Source of the DNA: Rhodoferax_B ferrireducens_A
GTDB taxonomy: Bacteria; Pseudomonadota; Gammaproteobacteria; Burkholderiales; Burkholderiaceae_C
DNA: 64,000 nt
Reading direction: 5' to 3'
Assembly (NCBI RefSeq): GCF_031458075.1
Contig: NZ_JAVDXT010000001.1
Coordinates: forward strand, 1,914,462 to 1,978,461
Of the stretch, positions 43,931 to 53,395 are shown piece after piece. Position numbers and translations under genes: made by a program. How positions within the stretch are numbered: position 1 is the stretch's first letter; each line of letters begins with the position of its first letter. The notes under the pieces were generated by a model. That model worked only from the letters and a program-made list of their open reading frames with translations, did no database searches and had not been told where the DNA came from.

Positions 43931-46297
43931 TTAAAACAGGGCTTGCTGGGAAGTGGTCAACGCCACAAAGCTCTCGCCGAATGGCAAAAGAATGGCGTCT
44001 GCAATCGGCTGAAGCTGCTTGGACAGATAGTGTTCATAGTCGATGCCGGACTGGCGAGCCTCCAACGGTTCCGGCCCGCTCCTGGTCATGACGTACTGAA
44101 TCCACCCGCCGTTCTGGTACTGCCTGGGCCGACCGACCGCCGCATTGTGCTTGTCGGCCATCCGCGCAGCGCGGACTTGCGGCGGGACGTTGACCTCGTA
44201 GGCGTCCAGGCGATGGCGCAACCGCTTGCGGTAGATGAGCAGGTCATCTTTTTCGCCGGCCAGCGTCGACCGCGCATACTCGGTGACATAGTCGCGGTGC
44301 GGTTCATCATGGAAGATGCGGGTCAGCAACCCTTCTTGAAACTGGCGGGCCAACGGAGTCCAGTCACTGCGGGCCATCTCTAGGCCCCGATAGACCATTT
44401 CCTCTTTGCCGCTGGCATCCACGCTCAGGCCCGCGTAGCGCTTCTTGCTACCCACGTCCGAACCCCGGATGGTTGGCATGAAGAACTTCTTGTAATGGGT
44501 GTCGAACTCGATTTCCAGGAAATTCTCCAGCCCCTGCTGATTGCGCAGCTTGCTGCTCCACCAAGCGTTGATGTCCTGCACCAATTCCGCCGCGACAGCG
44601 TGCGCTTCGGCATTCGTGTGGGTTCGCTTGAGCCAGATGAAGATGGAGTCGGTATCGCCGTAAATGACCTCATACCCTTTTTCCTCCACGAATGTCCTTG
44701 TGAGCTTCATCATCTCGTGCCCGCGCATGGTCACAGCCGAGACTAGCTTGGGGTTGAAGAACCTGCATTCAGTGGCGCCCAGCACCCCGGCAAACGAGTT
44801 CATGAGCAGCTTCAGGGCCTGCGACAACGGCTCGTTCTTGACCCGCTTGGCTTCGTCGCGCGCCTTGGACAGCGTGGTCACGATTTCCGGCAGGCAGTGC
44901 TTGTCGCGTGAGAACACGGTTTCCTGGGGGCCGGAGACGCCCATCGCCGCGTCGGCTAGGTGCATGCCTTCTGCAAAGCCCACGGGGTCCACGAGAAAGG
45001 TCCGGATAATCGATGGGTACAGGCTCTTGTAGTCCAGCACCACGACGGAGTCGTAGAACCCGGGCTTCGAGTCCATTACATAGCCACCAGGGAATGCTTT
45101 GGTCGCTATCTCGCCCACGTTGGGCGCGACGTAGCCCTGGCGGTGCATCCGCGGCAGGTAGTGGTGGCTGAATGCGGCGATGGACCCGCCGAAGTGGTCG
45201 GCCTGCAGACCGGTGGTTTGGGCCCGTTCCAGCACGAACTGCAACAGCTTGGCTTGCTCGAAGATGCGCAAGACCAGCTCGCAGTCGCGGATGTTGTAAA
45301 CGGCCAGGGCTGGTTTATCTTCCTGGTACCGGCGCTCAATCTCGGCCATCTTGTCATATTCGTCACCGATGGCCTTGCCCTCGCCCAACAGCGTCTGCGA
45401 GACGTTCTCCAAACTAAAGGAAGGAAAACTCCACACCGCCGCCTTCAGTGCGTCGATGCCGTCGATGACCAACCGGCCAGGTGTGGGCGCGAACAGGTAG
45501 CCTTGTTTGCCCGGATGGGTGCGCCACTGGATGGGTGTGCGTTCCCGGCCAAGAAGGAGCTTCACACCGCAATCGTCGGCCGTCTTTTGGAGCACCCGCA
45601 GGTCGAACTGAATTACGTTCCAGCCGAGGATGACGTCGGGGTCGTTGCGCTCGAACCAGGCGTTGAGGTTCTCGACCATGGCCTGGCGCGTCGGGCAGTA
45701 GATGAGCGCGAAATCCAGCGGCTCTCTCGGCAGTGTCGGCGGCTCTCCCAGCATGAACACGATGCGCTCGGCCATCCCATCTAGCGCAACCGAGTACAAA
45801 TCCCCGTGCTGGCTGGTTTCGATATCCAGCGACACGACCTTCAGCACAGGCCGGAAGTCAGATGCGGGCTTGAGTTTGCAGTCGGAGATGGTCGAGCCTT
45901 CAGCGCGACCGCCTTCGATGAGGACGCCGGCGGTGATGAACCGCTCCATCAAGTAGCGGTCGTGGGGGCGCACATCGGCTTCGAGCAGCGGAATCTGCAG
46001 CGGCTGAAGGGCGCGGGCAAGTTTCCCAAGCTGTCGGAAATGCGTTGCGTAGACACCGATGACCGGCTCCTGGTGGAAGGTCCGCAACTCAAGCGGGCGG
46101 AGCTGCATACGGGGAAAGGCACCGAGCTGCGCCTCGACCGCCTCCCAATGCCGTGCGGGGACGAATGCTACCGAGGGCTGTTCGGTGATGACCACCTTCT
46201 TTGGCCCGGCCTCGGTCGCCAGCCAGAACTCGAGTTCTGTGCCAGCCGGCGCATCCCGCCAATGGCGGGTGAGGATGAAGCCCTTGAATTCGGTCAC
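43931..46297 (-). CDS. polB: DNA polymerase II (family B)
   Basis: The GTG at 46297 gives 788 residues, close to the 783 of the enterobacterial enzyme. The open frame extends to a TTG at 46369, but the extension is low-complexity. Proofreading motifs are present: Exo I in VVSLDIETSQHG, Exo II in GWNVIQFDLRV and Exo III in YNIRDCELV. Polymerase motif A is DYKSLYPSIIRTF, motif B LKLLMNSFAGVLG, motif C YGDTDSIFIW, with a late KKRYAGL motif. Pol II restarts and bypasses lesions during the SOS response. A LexA-like box lies upstream at 46394-46409. The enzyme is common on integrative elements of this type. Confidence 0.92.
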   Translation of the reverse strand: MTEFKGFILTRHWRDAPAGTELEFWLATEAGPKKVVITEQPSVAFVPARHWEAVEAQLGAFPRMQLRPLELRTFHQEPVIGVYATHFRQLGKLARALQPLQIPLLEADVRPHDRYLMERFITAGVLIEGGRAEGSTISDCKLKPASDFRPVLKVVSLDIETSQHGDLYSVALDGMAERIVFMLGEPPTLPREPLDFALIYCPTRQAMVENLNAWFERNDPDVILGWNVIQFDLRVLQKTADDCGVKLLLGRERTPIQWRTHPGKQGYLFAPTPGRLVIDGIDALKAAVWSFPSFSLENVSQTLLGEGKAIGDEYDKMAEIERRYQEDKPALAVYNIRDCELVLRIFEQAKLLQFVLERAQTTGLQADHFGGSIAAFSHHYLPRMHRQGYVAPNVGEIATKAFPGGYVMDSKPGFYDSVVVLDYKSLYPSIIRTFLVDPVGFAEGMHLADAAMGVSGPQETVFSRDKHCLPEIVTTLSKARDEAKRVKNEPLSQALKLLMNSFAGVLGATECRFFNPKLVSAVTMRGHEMMKLTRTFVEEKGYEVIYGDTDSIFIWLKRTHTNAEAHAVAAELVQDINAWWSSKLRNQQGLENFLEIEFDTHYKKFFMPTIRGSDVGSKKRYAGLSVDASGKEEMVYRGLEMARSDWTPLARQFQEGLLTRIFHDEPHRDYVTEYARSTLAGEKDDLLIYRKRLRHRLDAYEVNVPPQVRAARMADKHNAAVGRPRQYQNGGWIQYVMTRSGPEPLEARQSGIDYEHYLSKQLQPIADAILLPFGESFVALTTSQQALF

Positions 46298-46393
46298 GGA
46301 AGGTTTGAGTCGGATACTTGGGCGCGGCGCCCTGTGCTGGCTATAGGGTGATTGGGTTCTCTTTCGCAAGAGATGCCGCCTTACTCAAGTGTA

Positions 46394-46409
46394 CTGTACA
46401 TAAAACCAG
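46394..46409 (-). promoter_or_regulatory. LexA-like SOS box upstream of polB
   Basis: CTGTACATAAAACCAG on the plus strand fits CTG-N10-CAG. The left half (TACTGTACAT) matches the enterobacterial/pseudomonad LexA consensus closely; the right half has CCAG for ACAG. It lies 97 bases before the GTG start and 25 before the upstream TTG, suitable for repression of polB. Xanthomonads often use a different LexA motif, so this bears on host origin. Confidence 0.55.
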
Positions 46410-46544
46410 CGCCAACTGACCCATATGCCGGCATCCAGTCTTGGTGTGGCTACGAGGAAACATGGGTGCAAACCACCGGGTGTTTAGCTTCGACGGGTTA
46501 CGCGACATAACTGCTCAGAGCCCGCCATCGGCCGCTTTCCGCCT

Positions 46545-47117
46545 TTAATTGCTGCCGATGGTCCCACTGCGCCAGTTTCCCAGAATCAACTCGGCCGCGT
46601 CGCTCGCGCTGGCGAGCGACGAATCAATGACTAGGCGGGTTGTGGTCCAGACCTCGTATTCATGCTGGAGGACGGCTTCCCATGTTGGCAGAGTGAAGTC
46701 CGGAATGTCAGCTCTCCGGCCTTCCACACGCCTGCGGTGTTCGGCCAGGTCGGAGCACACGATTTCAACCTCGAGAATGTCAGAGGTTGTGCTGGCTGCC
46801 ACAGCCCGCCACGCATCGCGAGTGACCAAAAGTGGATTTACGCAATCGGCGATAACGGTCATTCCCAGCGCCAGGTTGGACCTTGCAAGCTCGTACGCAA
46901 CGACGTAGCCGGCGGGGCCAACCTGCTCGAGCGAGTTCACTTTCTTTAGCGCCTGCTCGATGGTGTCGATGCGAAGGAAGACAGAGGGCGAGCGGAGAGC
47001 GAGTTCGCGAGCTATGGCCGTCTTGCCAGTGCCCGGAAGCCCGCCGAGAACAATCAACATCGGCTTTTCCGCGGTAGATTTGATTGAATCTGAGTGATGA
47101 CTACGGAGGTCTGCCAT
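46545..47117 (-). CDS. AAA_33-type P-loop kinase-like protein
   Basis: The product is 190 residues with Walker A GGLPGTGKTAIAREL (after LIVL) at about 26-33, a D-rich strand MTVIADCVNPLLVTRDAWRA and EIVCSDLAEHRRRVEGR, where the Arg cluster fits the lid. This is the layout of predicted small-molecule kinases of the zeta-toxin/chloramphenicol-phosphotransferase-like group (AAA_33). The substrate is unknown. There are two candidate starts: ATG 47117, which I used, and ATG 47060 directly before MLIVLGG, which may be the true one. It is independent of polB, 175 bases or more from that gene. Confidence 0.8.
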   Translation of the reverse strand: MADLRSHHSDSIKSTAEKPMLIVLGGLPGTGKTAIARELALRSPSVFLRIDTIEQALKKVNSLEQVGPAGYVVAYELARSNLALGMTVIADCVNPLLVTRDAWRAVAASTTSDILEVEIVCSDLAEHRRRVEGRRADIPDFTLPTWEAVLQHEYEVWTTTRLVIDSSLASASDAAELILGNWRSGTIGSN

Positions 47118-47165
47118 TGGTCGACGGCCGTCAATGGGGAGCGTTTCCGGGCATTCTGGCGCCTT

Positions 47166-47483
47166 CTACTGAAGCGGGGCAACCCGGTCGATGCGCTCAA
47201 ATAGTTGCACCATCGGGATGGTGACGGGAAAAGATTCAATTCGATAGCGCTCACAGATGCGCGTAACAACCCACTTGTCCCAATACACGCCGTAGGCTTC
47301 GTCGTCCAACGTTCGTAGGTCCTCCCGGTCGTCAAGACCACAACCGCTGAAGTCTGACAGCGCAGACTCATCAGTCATCAACGCCCAAGGCAAGCCAAAA
47401 ATCTCGCTCAAGAAGCGGTCAGCTAGCTCCTTAAAAGCATCTATACGGTCGCCGGAGGCAAAAACTAAAGGTGTGTCGCTCAT
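47166..47483 (-). CDS. Small hypothetical protein
   Basis: The product is 105 residues from ATG 47483 (MSDTPLVFASGDRIDAFKEL); the frame is open to 47516. It is acidic, alpha/beta, without a signal peptide. The pattern FLSEIFGLPWALMTDESALS followed by WDKWVVTRICERYRI recalls short proteins of unknown function that occur singly in many proteobacteria. No function can be given. It ends 48 bases before the P-loop kinase start and runs in the same direction, so the two may form a pair. Confidence 0.68.
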   Translation of the reverse strand: MSDTPLVFASGDRIDAFKELADRFLSEIFGLPWALMTDESALSDFSGCGLDDREDLRTLDDEAYGVYWDKWVVTRICERYRIESFPVTIPMVQLFERIDRVAPLQ

Positions 47484-48358
47484 GGGGAAACATTTTGCCG
47501 TGGTTCGCTCAAGCATCCACGCTCAGACGATTTGGAACTCCTGGACGACCGCTAATTGGCCGCAGCCTGAAGACTGGCAGGCTCAGATGGACCCGATGCA
47601 GTCTTTCAAGTTGTCGCTTCGTGAGTCAGCTTCGCAGCATTTGCGGTCTGTCACTAATCACGCCCGAACGGGTACTATCGGCCAAAAGCGGACATCTTCT
47701 TTACTTACGCCACATTACTGTTACTGCCAACCTTGCATTGACCAGTTCAGCGCGCTTGTGCCAATGCCGAACTGATAGGTCGCATCTATCCGGAAAGGCT
47801 CACCCTACTTCGTTCTACGTGTGCGCGAGGTGGTCATTAAATTACTGGCGGTGTTGGTCACTCTGCAGTTGCCGTCAACAGTTGGACTAACTGAGCTGGG
47901 CTACATCACACCGGACGACTGCCGGAACCGCGCCCGCGAAACTCGTAGTCCCCGATTATGCGGATCGCTGGCGAAGCGGAAATGGCGTCGAACTCGGCGA
48001 GACAGACCGTGTCAGCGACCGCTTTCAGGCGTACAGCTTGGCTTGGGTAACTTCTGCTTAGGGCAGCGGTCATCACGCCATGAAGCGGACACATAGGCGG
48101 TGCCCCCGCAATGGTCATGGACGGCGACCACTGCGTATATTTCGAAGTCGCTGACTAGCAAATACAGCGAGAAAGGCATTCTTCGAAGTGAGCCGGCATG
48201 CTTCCGGCATATGGCGCGGTTTACAGTTGCACAATAGAATTATTTACCCAGGAGAGGCCTAGGCCACTGGTTATTCCGGACGCGCCCGTCGGCCAAAACA
48301 CAAACCTTCGCTCGTCCGCTGACGCGATTGCCTGAAATACGGCGGCAGGAGTTATATC
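47484..48358. other. Non-coding or decayed region
   Basis: About 875 bases without a supported gene. Several short frames occur on both strands with no ribosome sites or recognisable sequence. A minus-strand TTG-started frame (48221-48562) has some coding look but overlaps the better supported plus-strand frame that starts at 48359. Confidence 0.4.
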
Positions 48359-48688
48359 GTGGTCAAAAATGACTCGCAGCTCGACCAGGCCATGCGGACG
48401 CTCGCACATCGCGACGTCCTCGATTGGCTTACAAACTTCATCCGAATCCAGCTTGCCACGCAGTCCTCTATACAGCGAGAGTTCACCCTCGCTGTAATTG
48501 AGGAAGGATTGAATAATGAGCGCATGAGGTTCAGAGGCTATCAGGGGAGCAGTCCGAGTCAAACAGAATTCGAAGTCCTTCTATACAGACGAGCCTTCGC
48601 GAGGCTTGCGGGAGATATTCTCGCCACGATGGGCAGTGGCTTGACGATGGAGGAAGCGACTGCAACGCAGCCGATGCCGCTCGAATAA
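48359..48688 (+). CDS. Small hypothetical protein, GTG start
   Basis: The product is 109 residues, helical and charged (LDQAMRTLAHRDVLDWLTNF, LLYRRAFARLAGDILATMGS), without a signal peptide. The GTG at 48359 is favoured by AGGAG seven bases upstream. No family is recognised. A competing minus-strand frame over 48221-48562 begins with TTG and lacks a ribosome site, so I prefer this one, with reservation. Confidence 0.4.
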   Translation: MVKNDSQLDQAMRTLAHRDVLDWLTNFIRIQLATQSSIQREFTLAVIEEGLNNERMRFRGYQGSSPSQTEFEVLLYRRAFARLAGDILATMGSGLTMEEATATQPMPLE

Positions 48689-49233
48689 CGCCCCATGCTC
48701 ACCGGCAGCGGGTGGGATCAGAACTGGCTCGGATTTCTGAAGGGGTTGAGATCATGGCAACACGCGGTCGCGGAAACGCTGCCGTATTCGTTCTAACGGA
48801 ATGAATGATGGCAGAAGTATTGACGCTCAATGGGCGATGGTTGCAAATGTCTGGTTGTGTGGCGGCCATCGTAGCATTCGGCTATCGGTCTCGCGAAGGC
48901 GAAATTGTCTTTATCAAACAAGAATGTTTGAGAACAAGAGTTCCACGGACCTCTTCGCCCCCGAAGGTCGACATATCGGCCATCGTGGTGTTGGATCATG
49001 CACCTGGTATGCCTAGTGTGTGGTCTAGGTCTCGGCCACACGGCGCTGGAGTGGTGCCAGCGATACGGGCAAGCGTCGACACCAAAGCCTTCTCCGTTCA
49101 TAGCAAACGACTGCGCAACATCCTCACCGCCGGCCCACAAAGGCTGTCGCACTTGGTGGTCCCACTGCCCAAAACGCAGATGGCAGTGCGCACTGTCACA
49201 CGAGAACGGCGGAAGAGGCTAGCTTCGGCAACT
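48689..49233. other. Region downstream of the LysR gene without a supported gene
   Basis: A plus-strand frame 48805-49557 runs into the antisense of the LysR gene and shows no recognisable sequence. On the minus strand, 48793-49152 has scattered coding-like stretches only. This is probably decayed DNA. Confidence 0.4.
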
Positions 49234-50160
49234 TCAGTCCTGTCGCGCTTCCATCTTCTTGAGCACAGCGCGTGTGTACTCGGTCATGAACTCCAGAAAC
49301 ACGCTGGTGCGGGCAGGAATGAATTTGCGGCTGGGCAGCGCTGCATACAGCGTGTTCCTTCCCGTGATCCACTGAGGCAAAACCCGATGCAGCTCGCCGT
49401 TCTGGAGGTACTTCGCCACGATGTCGATGGCCTGGATGCTGATACCGGCGCCGTCAAGGCAAGCCCGAATCAGCGTGGTGGTGTTGTTGACCAGCAGAGC
49501 GGGCTCGATCTGAACTTCCACTTCCCGGTTGTGTTCCTCCGGGTTGATGAGGCGTAGGCTGCGGTGCCGGTTCGCCTGGAGCTTGACGCGTAGGCAGCGG
49601 TGGCTGGCGAGATCTTCCGGTTGCAGCGGGATGCCATGCTCACGCAAGTAGTCGGGTGAGGCGCACAGGATACCGTCCGAAGATGCAATGGGCCGCGCAA
49701 TGATGTTGGCATCGAACGTATCGGCAGCGCCTAGCAGGGTCAGGTCGTAGTCTTCAATGGGTGGCACCAGCGGTGAGTCCGCATGGATATCCAGCACGAC
49801 TTTCGGGTAGCGGCGCCCGAACTCGGCCACCAGCGGCGCCAGCACATGCGTGGCGAACACCGGCGGCGTCAGGATGCGGATGACGCCGGACATTTCCTGC
49901 GCGTGGGCCTGGGCGGCGGCGTGGGCTTCATCAATGTCGTTGAGGATATGGCGCACACGGGCCAGATAGGTTTCGCCCGCATCGGTGAGCGCCAGGCGTC
50001 GGGTGGTGCGCTGCAGCAGTCGCACCCCGAGGTGGCCTTCCAGGTCACCGACCAACCGGGTCACCACGGCGGAAGACATGTCGAATTTGCGCGCCGCCGC
50101 CGCAAAACTGCCGTCATCGACCACCTGCTGAAAAACTCGCATTGATTGAAGCCGGTCCAT
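49234..50160 (-). CDS. LysR-family transcriptional regulator
   Basis: The product is 308 residues with the full family layout. An N-terminal winged helix-turn-helix (about 1-60) has FQQVVDDGSFAAAARKFDMS, VTRLVGDLEGHLGVRLL and TRRLALTDAG. A helical linker follows, then a two-lobe periplasmic-binding-like effector domain (about 90-295) with VIRILTPPVFATHVLAPLV. The absence of an unusual insertion suggests the AaeR/DmlR-type subgroup. It is divergent from the DUF4148 gene across 206 bases, including AT-rich TTTAACAGTAATGC near 50196-50209. LysR proteins usually control the divergent neighbour, so that gene may be its target. Confidence 0.93.
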   Translation of the reverse strand: MDRLQSMRVFQQVVDDGSFAAAARKFDMSSAVVTRLVGDLEGHLGVRLLQRTTRRLALTDAGETYLARVRHILNDIDEAHAAAQAHAQEMSGVIRILTPPVFATHVLAPLVAEFGRRYPKVVLDIHADSPLVPPIEDYDLTLLGAADTFDANIIARPIASSDGILCASPDYLREHGIPLQPEDLASHRCLRVKLQANRHRSLRLINPEEHNREVEVQIEPALLVNNTTTLIRACLDGAGISIQAIDIVAKYLQNGELHRVLPQWITGRNTLYAALPSRKFIPARTSVFLEFMTEYTRAVLKKMEARQD

Positions 50161-50366
50161 GTTTTACCCCTAAATCAAGTCTCAATTGTTGCTGATTTAA
50201 CAGTAATGCATTGTTTGAATTGCTATTTTTTGATTGATTTGGCGGGAATAAAGTTCATACATCGATGAGCCGAAGCGACTTACAAGGCGACTCACCGAGG
50301 CTGGACAGACGGGGAAATGAGCCCGCCATGCCCGGAACGTCATTAACTTTAGAAAGGATATTCATC
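50161..50366. promoter_or_regulatory. Divergent promoter region between LysR and DUF4148 genes
   Basis: This 206-base region is markedly AT-rich at 50170-50250 compared with its flanks and must hold both promoters. Individual -35/-10 boxes and the LysR T-N11-A site cannot be fixed by eye. Confidence 0.4.
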
Positions 50367-50651
50367 ATGAAATCGAACTTTATTGCCGCCGCTGTCGTGG
50401 CTGTCGCCGCCGTGTTTTCCGTGGCTGCTTCTGCCGAACCCCTGAATGCTTTCCTGCTGGAGCAAATGCAGGCGCCTTCAACCAAAACCCGCGCAGAAGT
50501 CAAAAGCGAAATGCTGCAGGCCAAAAAAGCCAATGCAGCTTCCAGCTTCAACGGCGCCATCGCCCAGCAAAACCTGGCCGCTCCGCGTGCTGAAAAGGCC
50601 GGCGCAGCTCCCCAGGCCGCTGCTGAGCTTGTGAAGACCAGCCAGCAATAA
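50367..50651 (+). CDS. Small exported DUF4148-like protein
   Basis: The product is 94 residues from ATG 50367 (GAAAGGA nine bases upstream). The signal peptide is MKSNFIAAAVVAVAAVFSVA followed by ASA, with cleavage near residue 23. The mature part is short, Ala/Gln/Lys-rich and helical (TRAEVKSEMLQAKKANAAS), typical of DUF4148, small periplasmic proteins abundant in Burkholderiales. Function is unknown. It is divergent from the LysR regulator and may be its target. A frame extension upstream to 50265 is not supported. Confidence 0.8.
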   Translation: MKSNFIAAAVVAVAAVFSVAASAEPLNAFLLEQMQAPSTKTRAEVKSEMLQAKKANAASSFNGAIAQQNLAAPRAEKAGAAPQAAAELVKTSQQ

Positions 50652-50685
50652 GCCTTACACAGGCCGGCTCTGGCCGGCTATCAGC

Positions 50686-50727
50686 GCAATCGCCCGGACA
50701 GCCCGCAACAGTTCCCGGGGCGATTGC
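50686..50727. terminator. Long inverted repeat after the DUF4148 gene
   Basis: GCAATCGCCC (50686-50695) and GGGCGATTGC (50718-50727) are perfect 10-bp arms around a 22-base loop, starting 35 bases after the DUF4148 stop. A smaller GCCGGC/GCCGGC pair lies just before it (50663-50678). There is no T-run, so it is a stable RNA end or a weak terminator, not a classical one. Confidence 0.4.
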
Positions 50728-51665
50728 ATTGGGGCCTGCGGGATTCATGCAGGTCCGTATGCGACCATATCCCCATCGCGCTATAGCGTCCCGGTCATCC
50801 TGAAGACCTCCTCGTTGCGTGCACCGGACATCCTGGACAGCGTAGTAACTCCCTTCTTTTCGAGCTTGCTACCCGCCTAGATGGGCATACTTTCGGCCTG
50901 GATCACTCTATCTGATGCCCCAGGAGCCGAACCGGCGACACAGTACGGTTTGTCGGTATTTTTGAAACAGCCGAGCCCGTGCGGAGCATCGTGGATGGCC
51001 GGCTGCAAACTGCGCTGGCCGCCTATGCCGAGCGTGGCGGGCGTAGACCTCGGGCAAGTCATTCCGAATCCATCCCCCCTCCCACCTCGCCGCTGGCCGC
51101 ACTGAACGCCTACATTCGTACAGCCACGCAGCCAGATGCGACAAAGAACGGGCCTCCCGTTGGCTGGGGCGGCCGACCCGAGCTGAAGAGCGTGCAAGGC
51201 TTCGGGAAGTGTGGTCCAAGTTTGCCGTTGCTGACCAGGTGGAGCAGTCGCCCAAGCGGGGTCCGGAAAACGGGCACGTTGAATTTCCGCCTGCTGGTGC
51301 TGCGCTCCCTGGCCATGCGAAAACCTGCTGTGGCTGGACCAGGAAAGCCAGCGCCTCAGGGCTCCGCAGGCGCGGTCTGCACGCCCCAGCCGACGGAAAA
51401 AAAGGCGACGCTGAATAAGTCTGCGCGAGGCTGCTGGCGTTGATGTGGTTCTTGTTGAAAAAAGCCTGCCACTGACGCATTTTCGTAGCATCCTCACTAA
51501 ACTGACGGGTCAGCGCCAGTGGGCGCTCCGTTTGCGCACCGCCGGATAATGGTTTCGGAAAGCTTGAATGACTTGTTCTTATCCTTGTTTGATCGTGCAC
51601 TGTGCACGCTGAAACGGTGCCGTGGCAGCCAACATCGCCGTTCTCGCCCGCAAAGGATACGCGCC
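50728..51665. other. Region without a supported gene
   Basis: Several overlapping frames on both strands (for example minus 50908-51678 and plus 50979-51443) have no start site or recognisable family. One minus-strand stretch near 51445-51480 reads QAFFNKNHINASSLAQ and looks coding, so a decayed gene such as a mobile-element remnant is possible. Confidence 0.4.
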
Positions 51666-53120
51666 ATGAGAAATGCAACCGCCAGCCACCACGCTACACA
51701 CTTCACCGTAGTGCTTGCGTTAGCCTGCACTGCTGCAAACACGGCATACGCGCAAGACCAGACAGCCGAACCTGCCACCGCAGAAAGCGCGACTCCGGTT
51801 ACCGCCGCTGAGGCCGCCCCCGAACCCGCCGCGCAACCCAGAAACTATGCGTTGCCGGCGCTGGAAATCCTTGGGTTCGATTTTCTGCTGAACCGTTTCA
51901 ACCGTCGCTTCGGCAGCAGCCGCGACGATTACGACGTCAGCCTGGGGTCGATCCGGCGTAACCTGCACAGCAGCTGGGGCGTAGATGATGACCCGTTCAA
52001 GACCAACCAGTTGGGTCATCCCTACCAGGGTTCGATGTACCACGGCTTCGCCCGCTCCGCCGGCTTCAACTACTGGGAGTCGCTGGGCTACACCTTTGCC
52101 GGCAGCGCCGCGTGGGAGATCGCCGGCGAGAAAACGCCTCCCTCGCGCAACGACCAGATCTCCTCGGGCATAGGTGGCACTTTTCTGGGCGAGGCTTTGT
52201 TCCGCATGTCCAACCTGGTGCTGGAAAAGAGCGACGGCGTTCCGCGCTTCTGGCGCGAAGCCGGCGCGGCGATGATCTCGCCGTCCACTGGCTTCAACCG
52301 GCTGCTCCAAGGCCGCCGCCTGGACACGATCTTCGCCAGCAACAATCCGGCCTATTACAGCCGCCTGCAAGTCGGACTGATGGGCACGGCACAAAACGTT
52401 CCGGGCACCTCGACCCAGGTCAAACGCAACGAGGCGCAAGTCGATTTCTCGCTGGACTATGGCTTGCCGGGCAAGGACGGCTACAACTACCGCCGACCCT
52501 TCGACTATTTTTCGTTCCAGGCCACGGCCTCCAGCGCCAATGTGTTCGAAAACGTCATGACACGCGGGTTGCTGCTGGGTAATGACTACGCGGTTGGCAA
52601 GAGCTACCGCGGCCTGTGGGGCCTATACGGTAGCTATGATTACATCTCGCCGCAGGCCTTCCGTATCTCGAGCACGGCGCTGTCGCTGGGGACCACTGGC
52701 CAATGGCGGGCCAGCGAATCGGTCATGGTGCAGGGCACGGCCATGGCCGGCGCGGGCTACGCAGCCGTGAGCACCATCAACGGCGCCTCCGACCGCGATT
52801 ACCACTACGGCGGGGCGCCGCAGGCGCTGCTGGCCCTGCGTGTCATCTTCAGCGACCGATCTTCGCTGGACCTTACCGGGCGCGAGTATTTCGTGAGCGG
52901 CGTCGCCAGTGGCCGCGGCGGGCACGACAACATTGTGCGCGTCGACGTAGCCTACACCTGGCGGGTCTACAAGCAGCACGGCATCACCGTGGAATACCTG
53001 TTGAACCGCCGCGATGCGACCTTCCCCGATCTGGGCGACCGCACACAATCACGTGGCACGGTCGGCGTCTTCTACACGCTGCTGGGCCATGACCGTTTCG
53101 GCGCCGTCGATTGGCGCTGA
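51666..53120 (+). CDS. DUF3943-domain envelope protein
   Basis: The product is 484 residues from ATG 51666 with AAGGA ten bases upstream. The start region MRNATASHHATHFTVVLALA followed by CTAANTAYAQ is a signal peptide. The DUF3943 signature is present in LGHPYQGSMYHGFARSAGFN and YWESLGYTFAGSAAWEIAGE, then SRNDQISSGIGGTFLGEALF. The C-terminal half has alternating aromatic beta-strands (DYGLPGKDGYNY, VDVAYTWRVYKQHGITVEYL) ending near VFYTLLGHDRFGAVDWR, consistent with an outer-membrane beta-barrel. Function is unknown. It is monocistronic. An open frame to 51519 upstream is not needed. Confidence 0.87.
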   Translation: MRNATASHHATHFTVVLALACTAANTAYAQDQTAEPATAESATPVTAAEAAPEPAAQPRNYALPALEILGFDFLLNRFNRRFGSSRDDYDVSLGSIRRNLHSSWGVDDDPFKTNQLGHPYQGSMYHGFARSAGFNYWESLGYTFAGSAAWEIAGEKTPPSRNDQISSGIGGTFLGEALFRMSNLVLEKSDGVPRFWREAGAAMISPSTGFNRLLQGRRLDTIFASNNPAYYSRLQVGLMGTAQNVPGTSTQVKRNEAQVDFSLDYGLPGKDGYNYRRPFDYFSFQATASSANVFENVMTRGLLLGNDYAVGKSYRGLWGLYGSYDYISPQAFRISSTALSLGTTGQWRASESVMVQGTAMAGAGYAAVSTINGASDRDYHYGGAPQALLALRVIFSDRSSLDLTGREYFVSGVASGRGGHDNIVRVDVAYTWRVYKQHGITVEYLLNRRDATFPDLGDRTQSRGTVGVFYTLLGHDRFGAVDWR

Positions 53121-53129
53121 AGATCAAGG

Positions 53130-53155
53130 ATTGCCTTCAGGCATTGAGTTTTTTT
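53130..53155 (+). terminator. Possible weak terminator after DUF3943 gene
   Basis: TGCC-TTCA-GGCA (53132-53143) is a 4-bp stem with a tetraloop, followed by TTGAG and seven T (53149-53155). The T-run supports a terminator but the stem is short. Confidence 0.3.
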
Positions 53156-53395
53156 CGGGGCGAGAGGTAAAGACGCAAACACCGCCCCCGTCTACACTTG
53201 CTCGCGAGAATCGCCTAGGATGAACCGCTTCATGGGGCTCCTCGCTTGGAACGGGTATACCGTTTTAATTTTGAGCAGGCGTGGAGCGAAGTCTTTTCAC
53301 ATAGCCTCGGCTATATTCAGACAGAATTGCTGTCCCCTTCACCGTTATGGAGTGACCGTCCAGCGGTCCACCCAACTCGCAGTAGAGTCGTTACT

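Noticed and set aside
48221..48562. Minus-strand hypothetical gene
   Set aside because: It starts with TTG without ribosome site and overlaps a plus-strand frame with a good AGGAG; the question is not settled.
50877..51678. Overlapping minus-strand frames in the 51-kb region
   Set aside because: They lack starts, families and consistent coding character; possibly decayed DNA, so not called as genes.
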